A DNA stretch of 64,000 bases from JBMORL01 sp049322335. GTDB taxonomy: Bacteria > Bacteroidota > Bacteroidia > Flavobacteriales_D > UBA2798. Positions 45,079-53,744 of this stretch are shown in pieces. The stretch is taken from the NCBI GenBank assembly GCA_049322335.1, contig JBMORL010000084.1:1-64000 (forward strand). The letters run 5' to 3'. The notes beneath the pieces were generated by a model. That model had not been told where the DNA came from. It saw only the letters and a list, made by a program, of their open reading frames with translations, and searched no databases. Made by a program: the position numbers and the translations under genes. Position 1 is the stretch's first letter, and each line of letters starts with the position of its first letter.

Positions 45079-45086
45079 CGAAATTA
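45079..45086 (-). promoter_or_regulatory. Candidate -7 element of the sulfotransferase gene
   Basis: TAATTTCG on the minus strand, one mismatch from TAnnTTTG, 9 bases before ATG 45069 and 3 bases from the opposing plus-strand element. Confidence 0.3.
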
Positions 45087-45089
45087 TAA

Positions 45090-45097
45090 TAATTTTG
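45090..45097 (+). promoter_or_regulatory. -7 promoter element of the GT4/T9SS/paralogue operon
   Basis: Exact TAATTTTG, 15 bases before the TTG start at 45113, in a 43-base divergent region. Confidence 0.45.
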
Positions 45098-45112
45098 AGG
45101 AATTGAAACAAA

Positions 45113-46246
45113 TTGGAGCCCGATAAAAAAATAATTGCCACCAATCATTACGGATACCCGCAGGAAAAAAATTTTCTGTCGCTTCCGTTACAACATTACC
45201 GCTTTATCAAATCGTTCGACCGGCATAAACTGGTTTCTTTTTTAAAATTCAGGTTAACCGGTAAAATAGATCATTTTCATTTAAACAGCCACCATCGTTT
45301 GATAAGGGGTAATATTTCGCTTTTTCATTTTTTCAATTCCATCAGCAGCGGAAAAATTCCGTGGATCACCACTTTTGAAACTATCCTTCCGAGATGGGGT
45401 GCGGTAACCCAAAAACAACTTGAAAAAGGCATTATGATGATGGCTGGTTCTTCCTGCAAACAGCTTATCGCTATGTCGCAATGTGCACTCGACATGCAAA
45501 AAAGCATGCTGGAAGAAAAATATTCATCAGTAAAAAACGACATTTTATCAAAATCCATAGTGTTGCATCCTGCACAGCTTATTCCGGCTCCGTCCATCAT
45601 TAAAAAACCTGCTGATACCCTTGAATTTTGCTTTGCCGGAAATGATTTTTTCAGAAAAGGAGGAGATGTTATGCTGCAGGTATTTGCCCCTTTGCTGGAA
45701 AAAAACAGCCACCTCAGGTTAACCATTATTTCCACTCTTTCCTGGGGTGATTATGCTTCCCGATCCACTCGCTCTGATTACGAAAATGCTTTGCAGCTTA
45801 TACATCGTTTCCCCCTACAAATCAAATTATTAAGCCGTATTCCCAACAACAGGGTGATGGAAGTTTTTGGCCGCTCACATGTTAGCCTGCTACCCACTTT
45901 GGCCGATTCCTACGGGTATTCTGTTCTTGAGTCCCAGGCGGCTTCCTGCCCGGTAATTAGCACCGATATCAGGGCTTTACCCGAAATAAATGATACATCA
46001 TCCGGCTGGTTGCTGAATATGCCCAAAGACCACCTTGGTGAAGGCCTGATAAAGAGCGAAAACGACCGTTTTTCCTTCAAAAAACAATTAAAAGAACAGC
46101 TGGAAAATGCTATATTTGAAATAATCCAAAACCCGGATAGCATCAGTGCAAAAGCGCATGCTTCCGTTGAAAGGATAAAAAGTAAACACAACCCAAAAAC
46201 CACAGCCTCCGTATTGGAAAGTATTTATGACCAGGCTCTCTTATAA
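45113..46246 (+). CDS. Glycosyltransferase family 4 (TTG start)
   Basis: 377 residues. The frame is blocked by a stop just upstream (45104-45106), and no ATG occurs before conserved sequence, so TTG at 45113 is the start (first residues after it EPDKKIIATNHYG). The C-terminal donor domain shows FCFAGNDFFRKGGDVML, SRIPNNRVMEVFGRSHV and the E-x7-E region SYGYSVLESQAASCPVIS. A cytoplasmic GT-B enzyme; its presence at the head of a secreted-protein operon may mean it glycosylates those proteins or is simply part of the glycan locus. It overlaps the next gene by 20 bases. Confidence 0.82.
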   Translation: MEPDKKIIATNHYGYPQEKNFLSLPLQHYRFIKSFDRHKLVSFLKFRLTGKIDHFHLNSHHRLIRGNISLFHFFNSISSGKIPWITTFETILPRWGAVTQKQLEKGIMMMAGSSCKQLIAMSQCALDMQKSMLEEKYSSVKNDILSKSIVLHPAQLIPAPSIIKKPADTLEFCFAGNDFFRKGGDVMLQVFAPLLEKNSHLRLTIISTLSWGDYASRSTRSDYENALQLIHRFPLQIKLLSRIPNNRVMEVFGRSHVSLLPTLADSYGYSVLESQAASCPVISTDIRALPEINDTSSGWLLNMPKDHLGEGLIKSENDRFSFKKQLKEQLENAIFEIIQNPDSISAKAHASVERIKSKHNPKTTASVLESIYDQALL

Positions 46247-48053
46247 ACTAATCTTTCTGCTTTGTGGGCTTTCCATCTCCACATCTTCTTTCGCGCAACT
46301 GAAGATTCTACCCGGCACGCAGGCTGTTCTTCTTCCTCAAACCCAGCTTACACTTCATACTACCGATACTCTCTTTATTTTACCTGCCGGCTCTTGTATT
46401 AACCATGGTGTCATTTTGCTCGATGATTCTTCCTGTATTTCCGAATCGCCCTGGTATCCGGTTACAGGGAATGGCTACGAACAAACCACAAAAAATTTCA
46501 CTGCATCAGGCATGAATGCAAATATTGCAGGACTAGGCATGATCCCGCAGGTGAATATAACGGCCACGGCATTAACGTTAAAGAGGGGGCATGCTGACAC
46601 CATCCAGTCGAACGGAGCACCGGCAGTATTGAGATGGTATTCCATAACAGGATCCGGATTACCCGTCTTTCCTGTTACATTATCATGGGATCCATCCGAA
46701 ATAAACGGCAACGACCCGGTATTTCTTAAAACCTATTCATCACTATCAGCGCAACCCTGGATATATAACAGCTTTGGAAACAGTGATACAGCTTTACACT
46801 CCATTCCGTTTACCATCAACACCGACACATCGGTAACCGGACTATTGGCGCGCAAACTGTCTGCCGACTCCCTGAGTGGAAATGAAATTTGTGCCGGTGA
46901 TACTCTTTTCGGATCGTTTTCTGCTTCAGGATTATTTTCTTCTTCCAATACTTTTGTTATTACGATTTCCGATAGTTCAGGTAATTTTTCCAACTCTATT
47001 TATACCGATTCCCTTTCTGCAGACGGAAATTTCAGCATAATTGTTCCCATCAGTGCTTCGGAAGGAACAGGTTACCTGCTGATGATCTCCTCTACTGACG
47101 AAAGCATGTCTGTAACACCCGACACCATTGTTATTCATGCCGCGCTGTCTGCCTATTTCTCATCTCTTCAAAGCGATTATTGTATAACCACTTCAGGCGA
47201 TACACTTCTCCCGCTCAATACCGGAGGTACATTTTCCGGGAACGGTATTTCGGGTAATTTCTTTTCTCCTTCTTCAGCAGGCAGCGGAATACATGTCATT
47301 ACCTATTCCATAGGCAACGCGATGTGCGTTAGTACCTATTTTGATACTACACAGGTTTGGGCAATGCCCGATGCCGGATTCAGCGGGTTGGATTCATCGT
47401 ATTGCGAAAATGAACCCGCATCCACACTGGTACCCGTTACCACAGGAGGAAACTTTAACGGAACGGGAGTTTCCGGAAACCTGTTCGACCCATCTTCATC
47501 GGGAACGGGAAATTTTTCAGTTACTTATATAGTGAGTAATGGTTTTTGCACCGACTCTTCCGTGCAAACCACTGATGTCTATCCGCTTCCTGCTGTTCCG
47601 GTAATTCAGCTGATGATCGATTCACTTTATACCAATTCATCTGCCGTTTCCTACCAGTGGTATTTAAACGGAACCATACTAACGGGCGAAACAAATGCCT
47701 ATCATGTGGCACAGCAAAATGGAAATTATGAAGTGGAAATAACCGACAGCAACGGCTGTTCATCTGTTTCCGCCATATTCCCCCTGGTGAATTTAACGGT
47801 AAATGAAGCATACTTTAACAATGAAATTTACGTATATCCAAACCCCGTTATGGATATTGTTTTTATACAAATGAACGGTAAAGAAACTTTCAGCGCTGAG
47901 ATAGTTGATGTTTCAGGTAAAGTCGTTATTCCTTCTTCCGTTTGTTATGGAAAGATATTCTCCCTGGATGTGTCTTCACTGGCGCGCGGTGCGTATATTG
48001 TAGTTCTGAAGTCAGGCAATACGTCCTTTAAAAAACCATTTATGAAGCTATGA
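46227..48053 (+). CDS. Secreted protein with repeats and T9SS type A sorting domain
   Basis: 608 residues with a Sec signal (LLCGLSISTSSFAQ). The C-terminal ~75 residues are a Type IX sorting domain: IYVYPNPVMDIVFIQ, EIVDVSGKVV and ARGAYIVVLKSG. The middle is beta-rich and includes two related ~100-residue repeats (around GGTFSGNGISGNFFSPSSAG and GGNFNGTGVSGNLFDPSSSG), each with a YC(I/E) cysteine. It would cross the outer membrane by the T9SS and be attached at the surface or released. No enzymatic motif; an adhesin or scaffold is likely. Overlaps the next gene by 4 bases. Confidence 0.88.
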   Translation: MTRLSYKLIFLLCGLSISTSSFAQLKILPGTQAVLLPQTQLTLHTTDTLFILPAGSCINHGVILLDDSSCISESPWYPVTGNGYEQTTKNFTASGMNANIAGLGMIPQVNITATALTLKRGHADTIQSNGAPAVLRWYSITGSGLPVFPVTLSWDPSEINGNDPVFLKTYSSLSAQPWIYNSFGNSDTALHSIPFTINTDTSVTGLLARKLSADSLSGNEICAGDTLFGSFSASGLFSSSNTFVITISDSSGNFSNSIYTDSLSADGNFSIIVPISASEGTGYLLMISSTDESMSVTPDTIVIHAALSAYFSSLQSDYCITTSGDTLLPLNTGGTFSGNGISGNFFSPSSAGSGIHVITYSIGNAMCVSTYFDTTQVWAMPDAGFSGLDSSYCENEPASTLVPVTTGGNFNGTGVSGNLFDPSSSGTGNFSVTYIVSNGFCTDSSVQTTDVYPLPAVPVIQLMIDSLYTNSSAVSYQWYLNGTILTGETNAYHVAQQNGNYEVEITDSNGCSSVSAIFPLVNLTVNEAYFNNEIYVYPNPVMDIVFIQMNGKETFSAEIVDVSGKVVIPSSVCYGKIFSLDVSSLARGAYIVVLKSGNTSFKKPFMKL

Positions 48054-48853
48054 AAAAAGGATTACTATATGGATGTGTTTTAGCCGGATGGTTGTTATGG
48101 CAGCCGGCAACAGCACAGGTAGAATCCGGTTCATGGATCATTCTTACCCACAGTAACGCAGACATGAGGCGTGTAGAGAATCTTTCTGCTTCGGTTCGTG
48201 ATACTTCCGATGCCGTTTCTGCTGCACAGGTAAGGTCGGGATCACTGGTATATGCCCCGGGAACGGGCAACGATACTATTAATTTTTCCGTCAACCCGGT
48301 GATCAGCAATTATGAAAGAGGAATGATGGTGAGTTTTAAAGCACCGGCTAACGTAAAGGGGCCTGCTTATATCAACCTGTCTTCTTTGGGTGTGAAAAAA
48401 TTAGTGAAAGATGTGAATATTGATCTCGATTCGCTGGATATCAGACAGGGACAATTGATTGTGGCTGTTTATGACGGTATTAATTTCCAGGTAATCAACA
48501 GGCTCAACAACGGTTGCCCGCAAAATTTTGTCCGGGTAAATGAATTATATTGCATTGAAGTAAGTGAACGCGATTCTCTTTCGTGGTGGGATGCAACAGC
48601 GGCATGTATGAATGTACAATCAAAATTATGCACCTGGGCTGAATGGTTAAATGCATGTTACAGCAGCGGAATCATCGGCACCAGCAATATGGGTAATGTG
48701 GAAGAATGGGTGGATTCAGGGGCGAATACAGGCGGTTCCATCACTTCCAAAACAGCAGGATATAAATTTACCACACTCACTTTTGGTTGCGACCAAAGCG
48801 GGTATTCCGTTCCGAATAATCTCAGAAAATTCCGATGTTGCTACGAAAGATAA
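48050..48853 (+). CDS. Secreted tail-fibre-like / eight-cysteine domain protein, paralogue 1
   Basis: 267 residues with a Sec signal (to ATAQ, residue 23). Residues ~60-152 resemble a phage tail-fibre repeat module: MVSFKAPANVKGPAYINLSS, LDIRQGQLIVAVYDGINFQV. The C-terminal domain has Cys156, 168, 186, 194, 203, 247, 263 and 264, with the pattern CP..FV.VNE.YCIE, LCTWAEWLNAC, EEWVDSG and a terminal RCCYER. The CxW..EW..AC core recalls formylglycine-enzyme/C-type-lectin-fold domains. No T9SS sorting domain. Paralogue of the next two genes; it ends in a one-base TAATG overlap with paralogue 2. Function unknown; binding is the likely role. Confidence 0.75.
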   Translation: MKKGLLYGCVLAGWLLWQPATAQVESGSWIILTHSNADMRRVENLSASVRDTSDAVSAAQVRSGSLVYAPGTGNDTINFSVNPVISNYERGMMVSFKAPANVKGPAYINLSSLGVKKLVKDVNIDLDSLDIRQGQLIVAVYDGINFQVINRLNNGCPQNFVRVNELYCIEVSERDSLSWWDATAACMNVQSKLCTWAEWLNACYSSGIIGTSNMGNVEEWVDSGANTGGSITSKTAGYKFTTLTFGCDQSGYSVPNNLRKFRCCYER

Positions 48854-49623
48854 TGCATATAACTTTTTCCTGTTTACTAACGGTTTCAGCCTATTCGCAG
48901 CTGGAGCTGAACAACAAACTTGTTTTTACTTCGTCTAACCCGGCCGAAAGAAAAATTACCAATGCAGGCAGTACAGGAGCGGAAACCAACGGAATTGGTT
49001 TTTCATCTTACCGGAACAACGAAATGACTTATGCCGCAACTACACGACAGGGCGATACTTTATTGGCAGTTTTTGCCGTTCCTTTTTCTTCACTGACAGA
49101 AGGAATGCGTGTATTGCTTGTGTTGCCGGCAGGAATTTCACCGGTAAAGTACCTGAAAATAGATACCAATACTGTGGTTAATATCAATAAAAACGTTTCG
49201 GAAACAGCAGACACATCCGATCAGAAGACAACAAAAATATGGTGGCTTGAATTTGACGGAAGTGCTTTCCAACTGCTCAACACATTTGAAAAAACATGCC
49301 CATCCGGATTTGTAAAAGTAAACGACCAGTATTGTATTGAAATAAATGACAGCGGGGTATCGCTTGATTTCTGGGAAGCGTCTGCCTGGTGCGCCAATAA
49401 AAATGCGAAACTTTGTTCATGGGGACAGTGGTATTATGCCTGCCAGCAGGCCGCCACGCTCGGGCTTGTGAACATGAATAATAACTGGGAATGGCTGGAT
49501 GCAGGACAGAACCATACCGATGCCGCTTCGCAGGCAGGAAATGTAAATTGCACTACCGAACAATCTCAAAGCATACTAAGCGTAGGATTAACCGTAAGGG
49601 CAAGATGTTGTTTTAACCGATGA
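48853..49623 (+). CDS. Secreted tail-fibre-like / eight-cysteine domain protein, paralogue 2
   Basis: 256 residues from ATG 48853 (MHITFSCLLTVSAYSQ signal), which shares its A with the preceding TAA; an in-frame ATG at 48835 gives a poorer signal. The N-terminal module is more diverged (EGMRVLLVLPAGISPVKYLK ... WWLEFDGSAFQLLN). The C-terminal domain keeps all eight cysteines (149, 161, 180, 188, 197, 233, 252, 253) with CPSGFVKVNDQYCIE, LCSWGQWYYAC, NNWEWLDAG and final RARCCFNR. Spacing of the first five cysteines is 12-19-8-9 against 12-18-8-9 in paralogues 1 and 3. Confidence 0.75.
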   Translation: MHITFSCLLTVSAYSQLELNNKLVFTSSNPAERKITNAGSTGAETNGIGFSSYRNNEMTYAATTRQGDTLLAVFAVPFSSLTEGMRVLLVLPAGISPVKYLKIDTNTVVNINKNVSETADTSDQKTTKIWWLEFDGSAFQLLNTFEKTCPSGFVKVNDQYCIEINDSGVSLDFWEASAWCANKNAKLCSWGQWYYACQQAATLGLVNMNNNWEWLDAGQNHTDAASQAGNVNCTTEQSQSILSVGLTVRARCCFNR

Positions 49624-50381
49624 AAAAACTTTTTTACATATCACTGATTTTTATTTCGGGCAGCATTTCTGCACAAACCGAACTGAACAATACCATTCGG
49701 TTTACCGGAACCAATGATACATTAAGGGAAGTAAAAAACCTTTCGCGCAGTACGTCAGAAACCGATTTACTTAATGCATCAACACTTCAGTCGGGTACCG
49801 GCCTATTTGCTGTTGCAACCGGAACCGATTCCTTGCTTTTGAGTTTATCGGTGGGTATTGACTCTCTTCGCCCGGGTTTACTGTTAAACATTCTTTGTCC
49901 CGCTGTAAATACCAGCCGTGTTTATATTTCAGAAGATTCTGTTGCATATACTGAACTTTTAAAAAACGGGAATTCATTTCTGGAAGCAGGCGATATAAAA
50001 CCTGGTCAAATTATTACTGTTGTTTTTGACGGAACCAATTTTCAGCTGATGAGCCCGGTGAACAGGAGCTGCCCTTCGGGAATGGTAAAAGTGAATGAAC
50101 GATATTGTATTGAAACCGGTGAACGGGCGGCCGCTACTTTTTTCGTGGCGGTTGTAACCTGTGGTGATATGGGTGCGCACGTATGCAACTGGAGTGAATG
50201 GTATTTTGCCTGCCAGAAATCGGGACTGGGGCTTTCGAACATGACCAATAATTACGAATTTGTTGATACACCTTCCAATTCGGATGGTGTTTTGAGAGTG
50301 GTTGGAAACGGAACCTGCAAAACTGCAGGAGAAAGTTTTGCCACCACGGCAAGAGCTTTCAGATGTTGTTTTTCAAGATAA
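49620..50381 (+). CDS. Secreted tail-fibre-like / eight-cysteine domain protein, paralogue 3
   Basis: 253 residues, signal to ISAQ (residue 19). The tail-fibre-like module is clearest here: DSLRPGLLLNILCPAVNTS, LLKNGNSFLEAGDIKPGQI and VVFDGTNFQLMSP, matching the AGDI..GQI..V.YDGTNFQL pattern of phage tail-fibre repeats. The C-terminal cysteines are at 151, 163, 181, 189, 198, 233, 249 and 250, ending RAFRCCFSR, plus one extra Cys93 in the first module. It overlaps both neighbours (4 and 19 bases). Confidence 0.75.
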   Translation: MKKLFYISLIFISGSISAQTELNNTIRFTGTNDTLREVKNLSRSTSETDLLNASTLQSGTGLFAVATGTDSLLLSLSVGIDSLRPGLLLNILCPAVNTSRVYISEDSVAYTELLKNGNSFLEAGDIKPGQIITVVFDGTNFQLMSPVNRSCPSGMVKVNERYCIETGERAAATFFVAVVTCGDMGAHVCNWSEWYFACQKSGLGLSNMTNNYEFVDTPSNSDGVLRVVGNGTCKTAGESFATTARAFRCCFSR

Positions 50382-51745
50382 AAAAAATCTGCACAAAAAT
50401 TATTATTGTTGGGTGGCTGGCAGGGCTACCTGTTTTGTCATTCCCCGGAAATATTCAGTTTACACTCGTACGTAAATCGCCTGCCATTTCTTCGTTAACC
50501 ATCAGCGGATTCAGAGGCACACAAGTTATTTCGCCAAGAAAAATAGAATGGGGAGGCGATTCAGTATTTTGCCAATGGCCGGGTGAAACGGGATTTTACC
50601 GCATTTCACAAAATGACAGCAATTTTACCGATATCATTCTCAGCGAACACGAAACTCCTGTGATAGAAATTTATGAAGGGGAACTAAGAAAAAACCTGAT
50701 AATAAAAAATTCAGATGAAAACAGGATGATGGCGGAATTCAGAAAAAGAAAAATGCTGTCGGACGAAAAAATAAAAAACTATTATATTACTCTTTCCCAT
50801 TTTAATGAAACCGATTCTACCTGGCATTCCCTGAAACAACTTATCCGGAAAACGGAAAATGAGAATTACAACGATATACACTCTTTCCTGCTTTCATCGC
50901 CCGGCCTTTATTTTACCAAAACCACTTTACCGTTTTTGTATGTAAACAACCAATGCGGATATACCGGCACTGATGAAAGGGGAAAAAGGATTTTTATGAA
51001 GGAACATTTTTTCGACAGGATTGATTTTTCGGATCCTTCGCTTGTGCATTCCACTTTTCTTCCCAATTTCATTATGAAATATTTTGAAACGGTGGCCGAA
51101 TATGATGAACCGGGATTCAGACAAGCTATCGACAGTATACTTGGTAAAACTTCTGCCAATAATGAAGTATATGAAGTAAGCCTGTTTTTCCTGATGGAAC
51201 TTTTCGACAAAGTGGGGCCGTCAGTCATTTTTGAATACCTGGTTGAAAAATACTTCCTTGAAAACAGTTGCGGCAATTCCAATACGGTTTCTTTCAGCGA
51301 ACGGGCAGAAAGCTACAGGAGATTTCAAAAAGGGGAAATGATTCCCGATTATACTTTCAGAGATTATAAAGGAGAAACCAGTTCGCTGCATCGCCTGGCA
51401 GAAAATAAAGAGATAACCTTGCTTTTTTTCTGGTCGACTCATTGTCCCTTTTGTAAAGAAGCTCTTCCGGTGATTACAGAAATGAAAAAAAAATACGGAA
51501 AAAAGATACAGGTTATTGCTGTTTCGCTGGATGAAAACGAAAATGAATTCAGGAATTTTATCAGCAAAGAAAAACTGTCTTTTCTGCACATATGTGATCT
51601 GAAAGGATGGGAATCGGAACCGGTTAAGTTTTTTATGGTGCACAAAACCCCTTCACTGCTGGTGATTGGAAAAGACAAAATAATCTGTGCAAAAAATCCT
51701 TCATTTACCGCGCTTCCCGGACTGCTGGATAATCTTTTGAAATAA
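50363..51745 (+). CDS. Secreted thioredoxin-like (TlpA-family) protein
   Basis: 460 residues. An N-terminal signal or anchor (IIIVGWLAGLPVLSFPG) is followed by a beta-rich then helical region unlike that of the 10-12 kb pair, and a C-terminal thioredoxin domain with CPFC (Cys361, Cys364) in FFWSTHCPFCKEALPV, and KTPSLLVIG as the cis-Pro loop. The active-site dipeptide Pro-Phe differs from the Gly-Pro of the other two TlpA-like proteins. Being last in an operon with three eight-cysteine secreted proteins suggests it forms or isomerises their disulfides; this is inference. Its 3' end overlaps the convergent GT4 by 45 bases. Confidence 0.82.
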   Translation: MLFFKIKKICTKIIIVGWLAGLPVLSFPGNIQFTLVRKSPAISSLTISGFRGTQVISPRKIEWGGDSVFCQWPGETGFYRISQNDSNFTDIILSEHETPVIEIYEGELRKNLIIKNSDENRMMAEFRKRKMLSDEKIKNYYITLSHFNETDSTWHSLKQLIRKTENENYNDIHSFLLSSPGLYFTKTTLPFLYVNNQCGYTGTDERGKRIFMKEHFFDRIDFSDPSLVHSTFLPNFIMKYFETVAEYDEPGFRQAIDSILGKTSANNEVYEVSLFFLMELFDKVGPSVIFEYLVEKYFLENSCGNSNTVSFSERAESYRRFQKGEMIPDYTFRDYKGETSSLHRLAENKEITLLFFWSTHCPFCKEALPVITEMKKKYGKKIQVIAVSLDENENEFRNFISKEKLSFLHICDLKGWESEPVKFFMVHKTPSLLVIGKDKIICAKNPSFTALPGLLDNLLK

Positions 51746-52834
51746 TTCGAAAAACCGGTTTGTGGCTTTTTCCCACGTAAAACGCGAATTAAATTTTTCG
51801 ATGGAATGCCGTGACATTTTTTCTTTTTCACCAGCCGTTTTGGAATAAAACAGGAGAATAGCTTTTTTTAGTTCCTCCACATTATTTTTTTCAATAAGAA
51901 ATCCGTTTTCATTATCCACCAGTTCGGCTGTGGCACCCACATCAGTTACAACAACCGGCAACCCACAACTCATGGCTTCCAGGACTACCGTTGGCATTCC
52001 TTCAAACAAAGTAGGCAATATAAAAATATCCGACCCGGCATAAAGCTGAAAAAGATCCTCGTCTTTTACAAAACCCGGATATTGGACATTATTGAATTTA
52101 TAATTTGTGCTATACTGTTCAAACAGCGGTCCTTTACCGGCCAGGACAAATTTTATTTTTTCTTCCATGCCTTCTTCTTTCAGCTGGCGAATGCATTCCA
52201 TCAGGATATGAATTCCCTTATTGGAAGCAAATCTTGAAACAAATAAAAACGTTACCTGTCCGTTTTTTTCAGGAAACTTCCGTACAGGTATTTGAACAGG
52301 AGAATCAGCCGCATTGGGAATGACCACTACTTTTTCTTTTCCTGCTTCACGATGAAGAATATCCGTCAGCCGGCCGCCCAGTGATATAACGGTTCCCGCC
52401 TTGCTGAAAACAGAGCGGAAAGCCCTTTTAAAAAAAACGGCTATTAGTTTTTCTTTCCACCCGATAGCCTGGAAGGGTTCCAATCCATGAGGATGGACGA
52501 TAAGGCGGTGTTTAAATTCTTCTGCTTTATACCACACCGACAATCCCTGGGAAAAAATAACCGCATCAGGATGTTTCAGCAATTCGGCATATATCCTGTG
52601 TGAATACCTGTAGCACTCCCGCAGATAATTTTTTTTGGGGTCAACGGGAGAAATTTGTACTTCGGTAACTTTTTCATTTCCCTGAAATAATTTTTGCGGA
52701 TGCGGATGCAATACTACCAGTTGCACAGGATACCGGCACAACCATTCAATAAGTTTGGCAGAATGGCGTTGCATCCCTCCTACTGCGTGAGGGAAAATAC
52801 CATCTGTGCATATCACTATTTTATTTATTGGCAT
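51701..52834 (-). CDS. Glycosyltransferase family 4
   Basis: 377 residues, GT-B fold. N-terminal acceptor domain with FPHAVGGMQRHSAKL; donor domain with FLFVSRFASNKGIHILMEC, FVLAGKGPL, YAGSDIFILPTLFEGMPTVVLEAMSCGLPVV (E-x7-E). Last gene of the minus-strand run from the window end, overlapping the preceding SDR by 14 bases. Sugar unknown. Confidence 0.88.
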   Translation of the reverse strand: MPINKIVICTDGIFPHAVGGMQRHSAKLIEWLCRYPVQLVVLHPHPQKLFQGNEKVTEVQISPVDPKKNYLRECYRYSHRIYAELLKHPDAVIFSQGLSVWYKAEEFKHRLIVHPHGLEPFQAIGWKEKLIAVFFKRAFRSVFSKAGTVISLGGRLTDILHREAGKEKVVVIPNAADSPVQIPVRKFPEKNGQVTFLFVSRFASNKGIHILMECIRQLKEEGMEEKIKFVLAGKGPLFEQYSTNYKFNNVQYPGFVKDEDLFQLYAGSDIFILPTLFEGMPTVVLEAMSCGLPVVVTDVGATAELVDNENGFLIEKNNVEELKKAILLFYSKTAGEKEKMSRHSIEKFNSRFTWEKATNRFFELFQKIIQQSGKRGK

Positions 52835-53744
52835 GATTCACCAGGGTCTTCACTCCGTCTTCGAGGCTCCATTGGGGTTTCCAGCCGGTAAAAGCAGTTA
52901 ATTTTGATACATCAGCCAGCAGGTGCATACGGTCGGTCTTTCGCATTCGTTCAGGATCCTGTATGATTTTTATTTTTTCACCCACTTCTTTCGAAAAAGC
53001 GTCTACTATTTCTGTAATGGAATATTCTATTCCCCTTCCCAGATTAAAAACTTCACAACCTTTTATTTCTGATGACAAAAGCATCGATACCGCCCTGGCC
53101 ATATCGTAGGTATGAATAAAATCTCTTTTAGGTTCGAGGTTGCCCAATTTTATTTCACGCAAACCTTCATTCACCTGTCTTTGAACTTCCGGGATCACAT
53201 GGGCATTTGTTTCATTAGGACCGAAAGCATTGAAAAAACGGCATACCACTGAAGCAATCCCCGATTCGTTATGAAACACTTTGGTAATGTATTCACCCGT
53301 TAACTTGGTGGTTCCGTAAATATCTACCGGGCCGGGTTCAAGATCTTCCTTTACTGCATTGTCGTATACCGGGTAAACAGCCGCGGTAGAAGCGAAAAAG
53401 AATTTTTCTGCTGTCCCGCAAAATGTTGTGGCATTACAAACTGAAATAGTTCCGTTGATATTGATGTCGGCAGCCTCCACCGGGTGTTGATTGCAATAGG
53501 GAATGTAGTGAACAGCAGCCAGGTGTATTACCCATTGCGGCCTGATCTGTAAAAAAAGTTTTTTCATCTTTTCCCTGTCGCGGATATCTTCTTTAATAAA
53601 ATGGGCATCATCGGTATCAATAAACTGCCTGTTGCCAAATGTAAGATTGTCAATCACGAACAATTCATGCCCCTGTTTTTTAAGTTCAGCATGTATTGCC
53701 GATCCGATAAATCCTGCTCCACCGGTAATAATAATTTTTTTCAT
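52821..53744 (-). CDS. NAD-dependent sugar epimerase/dehydratase (extended SDR)
   Basis: 307 residues of the UDP-glucose 4-epimerase-like SDR family: TGGAGFIGSAIH, HLAAVHYIPYCNQHP, FASTAAVYP, the catalytic YGTTK (YxxxK), RFFNAFGPNETN and KRDFIHTYD. It probably makes one of the sugar donors for this locus, possibly together with WecB. Overlaps the preceding GT gene by 4 bases. Confidence 0.88.
   Translation of the reverse strand: MKKIIITGGAGFIGSAIHAELKKQGHELFVIDNLTFGNRQFIDTDDAHFIKEDIRDREKMKKLFLQIRPQWVIHLAAVHYIPYCNQHPVEAADININGTISVCNATTFCGTAEKFFFASTAAVYPVYDNAVKEDLEPGPVDIYGTTKLTGEYITKVFHNESGIASVVCRFFNAFGPNETNAHVIPEVQRQVNEGLREIKLGNLEPKRDFIHTYDMARAVSMLLSSEIKGCEVFNLGRGIEYSITEIVDAFSKEVGEKIKIIQDPERMRKTDRMHLLADVSKLTAFTGWKPQWSLEDGVKTLVNHANK

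Noticed and set aside
45070..45144. N-terminal extension of the sulfotransferase
   Set aside because: It would overlap the divergent promoters and the GT4 start; the PAPS loop sits normally close to ATG 45069.
48050..50381. Diversity-generating retroelement target genes
   Set aside because: The C-terminal lectin-like fold fits, but there is no reverse transcriptase, template repeat or accessory gene in the window and no clustered adenine-specific variation that I can see.
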